Shown here piece after piece: positions 55,409 to 64,000 of a stretch of DNA of 64,000 nt (the first letter of the stretch is position 1; each line of letters starts with the position of its first letter). Source of the DNA: Chryseobacterium sp. E1 (GTDB lineage Bacteria; Bacteroidota; Bacteroidia; Flavobacteriales; Weeksellaceae); the NCBI GenBank assembly GCA_019203745.1, contig CP078104.1:2914001-2978000 (forward strand), in the 5' to 3' direction. Below the pieces are notes generated by a model, which saw nothing but the letters and a program-made list of their open reading frames with translations, was not told where the DNA came from and made no database searches. Made by a program: the position numbers and the translations under genes.

Positions 55409-58400
55409 ATGAATAAAACTTTTATTTCTTTCTTTTTCCTTTGTTTGTTTGCAATAGCTCATGCACAATGGTCTCCTGCAGCACCCGATGGAAAACTAAT
55501 CAGAGATGGCTTGCCTAATGACAGCTATTACTCTTTAGACATTTTACTGCTAAAATCTCAATTGAAGAATGCGCAGGAAACAGGGAAAATGCAAAACCTG
55601 TTATCATTTCATTACCTGTTTTAAACGGGAAAATTGAAAAATTTTCGGTCTACAGTTTTCCGGTTGTGGTGAAAGAACTGGCAGATCAGTACCAGCTTGG
55701 ATCCTATGTAGGAATAGGAATTGATGATCCTGGTAAATACCTGAGATTCAGCTTGGCACCCAATGACTTTCAGTCTATGATTATCACCGGGGAAGGAACT
55801 GAATTTATAGAACCTGCAAATACTAGTAAAAAACTTTACAGAGTTTATCCTAAAACACAAGGAGGAAAATCCGGATTTGTCTGCTCAACCGGGGAAAAGG
55901 AAAGTGATAAGCTTGAGATAGAAAAGCTGCATAAGCAAGGACAATCTTTTACAAATCAGGTAGCAAATTTTGCAAAATCATCTGACAAAAATACAGAACA
56001 CTAAGATTAGCATTAAGTGTATGCGGGGAATATACCCAGTATCATGGAGGAACTGTGGCAGGAGCATTGGCTGCCATGAATGCGACACTTACAAGGATTA
56101 ATGGAGTGTATGAAAAGACTTCGCACTTCATTTGAATTACAGAATTTTCCCGGATTGATTTATACCAATGCAAATACTGACCCTTATTCTGCAACTCAGA
56201 ATGGAACCCAGAATGGTATTGTTGGATGGAACTCTCAGGTTCAGAATGTCATCACCTCAACTGTTGGAAATGCAAACTATGATATCGGGCATTTATTCTC
56301 TCCTCCGGGAGCAGGCGGAAATGCCGGATGTGTTGGATGTATATGCCGGGATAATCTGACACCTGCCGGTAATGATAAAGGTTCAGGCTGGACTTCTCCG
56401 GGGAATGGACCTCCTGTGGGAGATAATTTTGATATTGATTTTGTTGCCCATGAGATAGGACATCAGCTGGGAGGAATTCACAGTTTCTCATATGACCCTG
56501 GGCAATTGGGTTCGGGTACAAGTGTAGAACCGGCTTCCGGATCCACTATTATGGGGTATGCCGGAGTGGTAAACGGAGGCAGTCCTGTGAATAATGTTCA
56601 GGCACATTCTGATCCTTATTTTAATACCACGAATATAGAGATATTCAGGCCAATCTGATCACTAAAACATGTGACATAGAAACACCAATTGTGAATTCCC
56701 CGCCTGTGATAGGGTCATTACCTACTTATAATATCCCAAAAGGAACTGCTTTCGTATTAACAGCATCAGTTACTGATGCGGAAAATGATCCAATGACCTA
56801 TACCTGGGAGGAGGTAGATATAGCCAATGAAGTTACTGATGCTAATAATTTAGGAAATACAGCATCGGGGCCGTCTTTCAGATCAATTGCTCCATCCGGT
56901 AGTCCTAGCCGTTATTTCCCCAGATTAAGTTCAGTTCTGGCTGGTGTTTTAAATAATTCCAACAACCTTTGGGAAGCTGTTTCTACAGTTGCCAGAACAA
57001 CAAGGTTTACAGTGACGGTACGTGATAACCATCCTGTTTCAACACAACAACAGACACAGTCGGCTACTCAAACAATTATTGTTGGAAATAACGGACCGTT
57101 CAAAGTGAACCCTACAACTGTTTATAACAACGGACCTACCAATGTAGTCTGGGATGTTGTGAATACCAATACAGCTCCCTATAATGCCCCTAATGTAAAA
57201 ATTGATTTTACTACAGATAATGGCGTTACCTGGAATGTAGTGGCGGCCTCAACGCCTAATGATGGATCCGAATCTTTGGACTTTAGCCCTTTTCCGCTTA
57301 CGGTAGGAGGTACTGCAAAGATCAGGATAAGTGCTGTCAATAATGTATTTTATGCTATTGGAAATGCTCCGATAAGTACATTGCCAATCTGCAATTCTAA
57401 TGCTCCCGGTGGAATTTTAATCACAGCTATTACACAGGCAACTGCTACTATTACCTGGAATGCTTCTTTTAATGCGACTTATATAGTACGATATCGTGTA
57501 GCGGGAACTACTGCATGGACAACGGTTAATCCTAACCCAACAGTGAATACAACAACGCTTACTGGGCTTGCAGCTGGTACCCATTACGAAGTTCAGATAG
57601 CCAATATCTGTTCCGGAGTAACCGGTAACTTTTCGGCATCTACAGTTTTTATGACTCCCTATTGTGCGGCTACTTCCACTAATACCAATAATGGCTATAT
57701 TTCAAATGTCATGGTAGCAGCTACAAGCTCTTATACCATGAGTAATAACTCGGCAGCTAGCAATTACACGGATTACTCAGCGGATGCTACAAAATTAATA
57801 ACCTTGGTTCGGGAACGAATAATAATACTGTTTCGGTATCCAAATTCTGGCCCGGGGCTATGAGTAATAAGGCTGTAAGTGTATGGATAGATTTTAATAA
57901 GAACGGAACATTCGAAACAACAGAAAGAGTGCTTAATGCAGCCAATAACCAGGTAACTCCGGTAACAGCTACATTCCAGGTGCCTGCAACAGCTTATTCA
58001 GGACCTCTTACCACAAGGATGAGAGTGGTAATGAGAGATACGAACAGTCCGGCTGTCTGTGGATCTTTTACCAATGGTGAAGTGGAAGATTATGCTGTAA
58101 AGCTGATCGATCTGGCAGTATGTACCACTGCAGCTCCTGCTAATATTACCATTACCAATCTGACGCCCAACTCAGCCAATGTATCATGGGCCACTACTAC
58201 AGGAGCCACTTACATTTTAAGATACAGAAAAGTAGGAACAACAGTATGGACGACTGTAAATCCTGTACTGCCTCCAGGAAATAATTATACCATTCCGGGG
58301 CTTACAGAACAGACTCAATACGAAGTTCAGGTGTCAACAAAATGTAACAATAATCAAGGAGCGTTCTCTTCTTCACAACAATTTACAACACCAATATTAA

Positions 58401-60393
58401 CGTATTGCCCAATGACGGGTGCTGGCACAAATGAACATATTTCAAATGTAACTGTAACTTCGATCAACCCTGCTTTAGCTGTAATGAATAATACTTCTGT
58501 ACAGAATAATTACACCAATTATACCACACCGGCTACGCTGATCACACTGGAAATAGGATCAGTAAATAATAAAATTTCAGTAGCTAAAGGCTGGAATGGT
58601 GCAACAACAAGTACAGCCGTTACAGCCTGGATCGATTTTAACAGAGACGGACAATTTGATAACTCTGAAAGAATTCTTATTTCAGCAGCCAATTCTAATA
58701 CACCGGTTACAGCAATGTTTAATGTTCCTTCAAATGCCTATTCAGGACCATTGACAACAACCATGAGAGTAGCTTTACGTAAAACAAGTGCTCCTGTAAT
58801 GTGTCAGAATATTACAGATGGAGAAGTGGAAGATTATGCCGTAAGATTAAGACCTTGCAGCACTGCTACTCCTACAGGATTTGGAGTGAATACAGTGACT
58901 CATAATTCTGCTGTTATCAACTGGACTGCAGCAGCAGATAATATTACTTATCTTTTACAATATAGAATACAAGGGGCAGCAACATGGAACAATATTTATG
59001 TGACCAGCGTACCTTATACCTTGAATAACCTGACACCTTCTACCACTTATGAAGTTCAGATTGCTGCAAACTGCGGAATATCTTTAGGAGCATTCACACC
59101 GGTACAGGTATTTACAACAAGATGTGATCCTGAACCTCCGGGTGTAACGGTAAGCAGCATTACCACAAATTCAGCCCTGATTACCTGGGCTCCAAGTGTG
59201 GCAGGAGTAAAGTATAAATTACGATGGAGAAAAGTGGGAAGTACAGGATGGTCCAATCCGGAAATCAATTTGCCTGCATCACCTGTTAATACCTATACTC
59301 TTGGCAACCTTGATCCGTACACAACCTATGAAGTACAGGTTGCCAGCCAATGTGCAGGAGAGACTAGCTGGAATTCTTATTCAAATCCTGTAATATTTAC
59401 TACTGAGAGAATCTGTGAACTTCCACCTCCGGGACTTACCATTACTCAGCTGTTGCCTACATCAGCTGTTGTTCAATGGGATCCTTTCCCGGAGCTACTT
59501 ACCTTCTGCGATACAGAAAAGTAGGTATTCCAGGATGGACAAATATTCAGGTTGCTACAAATAATTATACTCTGACCGGATTATCTGAACTTACAAAATA
59601 TGAAATGCAGGTTGCCAATATCTGTAATGGTATTCCCGGCACCTTCACACCACCTTATTACTTTACCACTCCTACAGTAACCTATTGTAGAATGTCTTCA
59701 GGAAGTTCAGTAGGGGAACATATTTCTAAAGTTACAGTAAAGCCAAATGGGAAGAAAGTAATGGAAAATGAATCCGGAGCATCTACTTATACCGATTATA
59801 CAGGAGTTCCTGAAACATTCATAGAATTGATTCAGGGATCTACAGATAATGAAATCATTATTGAAAAAAATGGACAGGAAATACTTATAATGAAGGAATT
59901 GCAGTCTGGATTGATTTCAACAGAAACGGTGAGTTTGATATTAATGAAAGAGTATTTACTTCACCTCCAAATACAACCAGTCCGGTATCAGGAAAATTCA
60001 ATGTACCGGTAGATGCCTTTGTAAGTATGACCGACTATAAATATGTGGTAATGAGAGTAGCAATGGAAAGAGATGGAGTTCCTGTGAACTGCATTGGTTT
60101 TAAGAATGGAGAAGTGGAAGATTATTCTGTGAGAATTTCTAAAAACGTTATTCCTAATCCTATCAATCAGGATGATGTCTTAATTTATCCTAACCCGGTA
60201 AGTTCTGTACTGTTTGTCAAAAATATTGGCAAAAGAGCCAAATATAAGATCTATAGTGCAGTAGGGCAGGTGATCGCAGATGGAATTCTGCTGAATAACC
60301 AGATTAATGTAGGTAAACTTACCAATGGGGTTTATGTGATCGATATTGATGACAATGGTAAAACCTTACAGAAAAAAATTCATTAAAGAGTAG
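55409..60393 (+). CDS. Mosaic reprolysin-type metalloprotease with long Fn3/GEVED tail, T9SS cargo
   Basis: About 1660 residues, with shifts near 55590, 56000, 56118, 56640, 57810, 59495, 59870 and 60372. The N-terminal half copies the 47521-50490 protease: signal peptide, YYSLDILLLKSQLKNAQETG prodomain, zinc motif HEIGHQLGGIHSF at 56449-56487, Met-turn STIMGYAG, Ig-like domain. From about 57400 on it matches the Fn3/GEVED array of the 50779-55173 gene domain by domain, with GEVEDY near 58077, 58818 and 60108, and ends in an almost identical sorting domain. The final shift is an extra A rather than a missing base; the true stop is 60391-60393. Confidence 0.87.
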
Positions 60394-60440
60394 GCTGCTT
60401 AAATGCTTTCAGAGTAGAAAATTGATTGTACCCTATTATA

Positions 60441-60477
60441 AAAAAACTCGTTAGAAATTATTCTAACGAGTTTTTTT
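60441..60477. terminator. Bidirectional terminator between convergent genes
   Basis: Perfect 16-bp stem AAAAAACTCGTTAGAA / TTCTAACGAGTTTTTT with a 4-base loop. It serves the T9SS gene and coaE. Confidence 0.9.
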
Positions 60478-61101
60478 ATTCAATTGCAAAGATGACTTTT
60501 TCAGTCTCTTCTTTTAATTCTTCCAGATTGGTATTGTTGTAGATGATACAATCTGCTATTTTGATTTTATCTTTTTCAGACATCTGTTTCTCCATTACGG
60601 CCTGTACTTCACGATAAGTTTTATTATCCCTGTCCATGACCTTTTGATCCTGATATTATCTTCAGCTGTTACCAAAAGAGATTTATAACATTGCCTGTTA
60701 AGTTTCAGCTCAAACAATAATGCGGTTTCTTTGAAGACCAGATATTTGGTTTGTTTTTTTACCCAGTCTTCAAAATCTGTTCGTACAGCCGGATGAATGA
60801 TTTCATTTAACTGCTGAAGCAGATCCTGATTACTGAAAACTTTGCCGGCGACAAACTTTCTGTCATAAAAACCATTTTCATCATAAGATTCTTCGCCCAG
60901 AAGTTCTTTGATTTTTGTTTTAAGATCTTCGCTCTCATTGACGATGGCTTTTGCTCTGTCATCCGAATAATACACCGGAAATCCGAATTCTTCAATAAAA
61001 TGAGCTACTGTAGTTTTACCTGAACCGATTCCTCCGGTAAGGCCTATGATCTTGGGTGCGGGCGGCTCTACCTGTTGTGCCTCTGAATGTAATTCTTCCA
61101 T
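60476..61101 (-). CDS. coaE: Dephospho-CoA kinase
   Basis: Last step of coenzyme A synthesis. About 208 residues with one base missing near 60645. Seen: Walker A GLTGGIGSGKTTVAH, SDDRAKAIVNES, HPAVRTDFEDWV, and DRDNKTYREVQAVMEKQM after correction. The stop (60476-60478) lies in the A/T arm of the terminator. The next gene on the same strand begins 10 bases away. Confidence 0.93.
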
Positions 61102-61110
61102 ACTTAAAAA

Positions 61111-61977
61111 TTAATATCCAAAAACATCATTAAAGCTGAATGTTTCATCCAGTCTTACTCCTTTCTCTGTCATCTTAAGACTTGCCAGCTCATGGTGAGC
61201 ATCATGTTCAAAGAACAGAAGGTATTCATTATCTATACACTGTTTAAGGAACTTTCCTTTTTCTTCCAGGGTTAAAAGTGGTCTTGTATCATATCCCATT
61301 ACATATACCTGGTTGATGTGTCCTGCAGTAGGAATAAGGTCTGCTGCAAAAACTACAGTTTTTTCCTGGTACTGAATAACAGGAAGCATCTGCTTTTCCG
61401 TATGCCCGTCTACAAAGATGACATCCATTTTCAGATCGGGTGCGAAACCATAATTTCCTGTTGTTGGAAGCGGCAGGTAGTTTAGCTGCCCGCTTTCCTG
61501 CATAGGCATGATGTTTTCTTTAAGGAAACTTGCTTTTTCTCTTGCATTAGGTTCCGTTGCCCATTTCCAATGGTTTTCGTTGGTCCAGAAATTGGCATTT
61601 TTGAATGCCGGTCTGTATCCTGTTCTGTCATCATTCCACTCTATAGCCCCACCGCAGTGGTCAAAGTGAAGGTGGGTAAGGAATACATCCGTAATATCTT
61701 CCTTTATAAACCCGTATTTCTTTAAATTTTTATCAAGATTGTCATCTCCCCATAGAGAATAATGCCCAAAAAACCTATCATCCTGTTTGTTGCCCAATCC
61801 GCAATCTACAAGGATCAGTTTTTTTCCATCTTCAATAAGCAAAGAGCGGGTTCCAAGCTCGATCAGGTTTTTTTCGTCTGCCGGATTTGTTTTTTCCCAC
61901 AGACTCTTTGGGACGACCCCAAACATGGCGCCGCCGTCCAGTTTAAATTTTCCACATTGTATTGGATATAGCTTCAT
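61111..61977 (-). CDS. MBL-fold metallo-hydrolase
   Basis: 288 residues and intact. Zinc hydrolase of the metallo-beta-lactamase superfamily with HLHFDHCGG near residue 105, VDGHTEKQM, AADLIPTAGH and HDAHHELA as metal ligands. It resembles the lactonase/AttM-like branch, but the substrate is not determined. Possibly co-transcribed with coaE (10-base gap) and with the upstream PaiB-like gene (13-base gap). Confidence 0.88.
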   Translation of the reverse strand: MKLYPIQCGKFKLDGGAMFGVVPKSLWEKTNPADEKNLIELGTRSLLIEDGKKLILVDCGLGNKQDDRFFGHYSLWGDDNLDKNLKKYGFIKEDITDVFLTHLHFDHCGGAIEWNDDRTGYRPAFKNANFWTNENHWKWATEPNAREKASFLKENIMPMQESGQLNYLPLPTTGNYGFAPDLKMDVIFVDGHTEKQMLPVIQYQEKTVVFAADLIPTAGHINQVYVMGYDTRPLLTLEEKGKFLKQCIDNEYLLFFEHDAHHELASLKMTEKGVRLDETFSFNDVFGY

Positions 61978-61990
61978 ATGTATATTTTGA

Positions 61991-62608
61991 TTATTTCTTT
62001 TTAATTAATTTCATTTTCTCAGCAACCTTTCTGGCATTATCATCGGCAGATTCTTCAAGATGTAAGATAATGTTTTGAAAATCATTCTCTTTTCTGTTCT
62101 GAGAGAGTTTCTGTTTGATAAATATTTCGGTCGGAATTATCTTCATTCCAAAAGCTCCCTTCATTTCTTTTTCCACAAACTCTTTTCCCATATCTTTCAC
62201 CATCATCGGGCACTGCTGGAAATTTTCATATTTTGAGGTTAGTTTTTCCAAATGGGCATACAACTCATCGTGGTTCATAAGTTCCACTTTCCCATAGATC
62301 TGTACCGCCTCATAGTTCCATGTAGAAACGTTGATATGATCATACCAGCTGCTTGAAATATAAGCATGGGAACCTAAAAAATCACATAAAACCTCATCAC
62401 CGTTCTTTAAAGTTCTGGCTTGTGGGTTTGCTCTTGAAATATGAGTTTCAATATAAACATTTTCCGGATCATTTTCGTTCAGCATCATCATGGAATGAGT
62501 AGCACGGATTTTATCAACAGAAGAAATGAGTAAGGCAAAAGAATTTTCTCTGATAATTTCTCTCATCACATCCATATCTTCACTTCGGTACAACTTGGGA
62601 ATAAACAT
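61991..62608 (-). CDS. PaiB-like FMN-binding negative transcriptional regulator
   Basis: 205 residues and intact. Split-barrel flavin-binding fold: MFIPKLYRSEDMDVMREIIR, THSMMMLNE, YIETHISRANPQ, FLGSHAYISSSWY and the NVSTWNYEAVQIYG motif characteristic of PaiB. In Bacillus PaiB represses protease synthesis and sporulation genes; the role in flavobacteria is not known. Confidence 0.88.
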   Translation of the reverse strand: MFIPKLYRSEDMDVMREIIRENSFALLISSVDKIRATHSMMMLNENDPENVYIETHISRANPQARTLKNGDEVLCDFLGSHAYISSSWYDHINVSTWNYEAVQIYGKVELMNHDELYAHLEKLTSKYENFQQCPMMVKDMGKEFVEKEMKGAFGMKIIPTEIFIKQKLSQNRKENDFQNIILHLEESADDNARKVAEKMKLIKKK

Positions 62609-62673
62609 AAATAATAACTCTTCTTTTAAAAACTTTAACTCAAAACTTTGAATCAGTATTCCTGAACTTTACA

Positions 62674-63693
62674 TTAAAAAAGTTCGCCCGGATTTTTAGG
62701 TCTGGAAATGCTTAAATGCTGATATGCTTTATCAGTTACCTCTCTTCCTCTCGGAGTTCTGATGATAAATCCTTCCTGAATCAAAAACGGTTCATACACT
62801 TCTTCCAGCGTTTCCGGATTTTCACCAATGGAAGTGGCAAGAGCGGAAATACCTACCGGTTTCCCTTTGAAATTTTCAATCATGACACGCATGATCTTAT
62901 TATCCATTTCATCCAGTCCGAACTCATCTACATTTAATGAATCCAATGCATATTTGGTAATCTTGATTTCAATCTCTCCATTCCCTTTAATTTCTGCAAA
63001 ATCTCTTACCCTTCTCAGCAATGCATTGGCAATTCTGGGTGTTCCCGGCTTCTTCTTGCAATTTCTATCGCTGCATCTTCATAGATAGCAACCCCAATAC
63101 CCTTGCGCTTCGCTGAATAATTACAGATAAAAGCTCAATAAGTAGTATTCAAGCCTGCTTTGAATTCCGAATCTGGCAAGCATAGGTTTGGTAAGCATTC
63201 CGCTTCTGGTAGTAGCTCCTACCAATGTAAAAGGATTCAGCCCGATTTGTACACTTCTTGCATTGGGACCGGTTTCCAGCATGATGTCAATTTTATAATC
63301 CTCCATGGCAGAATACAGGTATTCTTCTACAACCGGAGAAAGACGGTGGATCTCATCAATGAAAAGAACATCATTTTCTTCAAGGTTGGTTAGTAAGCCT
63401 GCCAAACTTCCCGGCTTATCCAATACAGGGCCGGAAGTAATTTTACAGTTGACACCAAGTTCATTGGCTATAATATTCGCAAGAGTGGTTTTTCCAAGTC
63501 CGGGCGGACCGTGTAATAAAACATGATCCAGCGCACCACCACGTCTTTTGGCAGCCGTTACAAAAACCTCAAGATTTTCCAGCGTTTTTCTTTGTCCCGC
63601 AAAATCTTTAAAGCTCTGGGGACGGATCTGCTCTTCCTGCATCAGCTCCTCTCGTGAGTAGTTTTCTTTATCTGGATGTAAAAAATCTGGCAT
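62674..63693 (-). CDS. ruvB: Holliday junction branch migration helicase RuvB
   Basis: AAA+ motor of RuvABC in recombination repair. About 340 residues with bases missing near 63130 and 63050. Seen: [22 protein letters not shown], Walker [13 protein letters not shown], Walker [10 protein letters not shown], sensor 1 GATTRSGML, arginine finger region [26 protein letters not shown], and the winged-helix end. The TATCTTTG element on the minus strand (63713-63720) lies 19 bases upstream. Confidence 0.95.
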
Positions 63694-63712
63694 TAATTCA
63701 TTTCATTTACCT

Positions 63713-63720
63713 CAAAGATA
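63713..63720 (-). promoter_or_regulatory. -7 element TATCTTTG of ruvB
   Basis: Exact TAnnTTTG on the minus strand. The remaining 63721-63948 interval shows no other gene. Confidence 0.65.
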
Positions 63721-63948
63721 GGAAATTTAGACTAAGATTGAAAGGGAGATTGAGAAAAGAACAGAAGGATAAAGAAGTATAGAGGAGATGACAGGATATG
63801 ATTTAACCAATTGAGATATTTTAAGTATTTTTGAGAGGAATAATTAAAGTGTGAGCTGTAAAATTAATGCCATCCGGATTTCTTCAGTGTGCCGGAAATG
63901 ATAAAGTATTAAATAAACAGTTCATCTTCTAACCTTTAGCCTAAATAA

Positions 63949-64000
63949 ATGAAATTAATAGGACCATTCAAGCAGGTTGTAACGCTTGCCAACTTACCCT
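63949..64000 (+). CDS. hutI: Probable imidazolonepropionase, 5' end only
   Basis: Only 17 codons lie in the window: MKLIGPFKQVVTLANLP. This matches the N-terminus I know for flavobacterial HutI (histidine degradation). Too short to be sure. Confidence 0.45.
   Translation, partial: MKLIGPFKQVVTLANLP

Noticed and set aside
50779..60393. Assembly duplication of the Fn3/GEVED genes
   Set aside because: The copies differ at many synonymous sites and have different N-terminal halves, so they are real paralogues.
47521..60393. Programmed frameshifting in the T9SS genes
   Set aside because: The shifts occur at varied sites and directions with no slippery heptamer plus structure, and match the genome-wide indel pattern.

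Overview
The window looks like chromosomal DNA of a flavobacterium close to Chryseobacterium (Bacteroidota, Weeksellaceae). The reasons are AT-rich DNA, start sites preceded by the Bacteroidota -7 element TAnnTTTG rather than Shine-Dalgarno sequences, three or more proteins with type IX secretion (T9SS) C-terminal sorting domains, a bacillithiol gene (bshB1), DUF3276, DUF2480, DUF6048/DUF6452 and GEVED-domain proteins, and a 39-residue ribosomal protein THX. No phage, insertion sequence or CRISPR array is visible.

Layout. 1-1443: 3' part of leuS. 1685-8337: TonB energising cluster (exbB, two exbD genes, tonB) followed by a small membrane protein, a PstS-like lipoprotein, a TPR protein and bshB1. 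8373-8447: tRNA-His. 8707-12670: DUF3276 protein, ABC exporter, nusB, DUF1573 lipoprotein, yajC. 12826-16559: SDR enzyme, MscS channel, delta-60-repeat T9SS cargo. 16602-19920: a ku-ligD non-homologous end-joining operon on the minus strand. 20068-22128: Crp/Fnr-type regulator and a divergent purA. 22165-26514: membrane protein, astacin-type metalloprotease lying between a decayed copy of the aspS 3' end and aspS itself. 26698-34792: S41 peptidase, ankyrin protein, HTH/DUF2975 pair, MATE exporter, THX, DUF937, DUF2723, DUF2480. 34939-39081: lpxB, GH99 glycosidase, comEC. 39227-42700: sdhCAB. 43010-47231: thioredoxin-fold lipoprotein, rlmD, DUF6452/DUF6048 pair. 47521-60393: three large T9SS cargo genes in tandem. 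60476-63693: coaE, MBL hydrolase, PaiB-like protein, ruvB. 63949-64000: probable start of hutI.

The most important caveat is that most genes longer than about 600 bases, including essential ones (leuS, aspS, purA, ruvB, sdhA, coaE), are broken by single-base indels, nearly always a missing base in an A, T, G or C run. Restoring one base re-joins family-consistent protein in nearly every case. I therefore treat these as sequencing or assembly errors, annotate each gene as one reconstructed CDS, and list the approximate shift positions.

The most interesting biology is (i) the tandem T9SS cluster, in which the third gene is a mosaic of the protease module of the first and the Fn3/GEVED tail of the second; (ii) the astacin gene flanked by a displaced, diverged aspS 3' end, which marks an old insertion; and (iii) an exactly repeated 19-bp Crp-like site in front of both the Crp/Fnr gene and purA.
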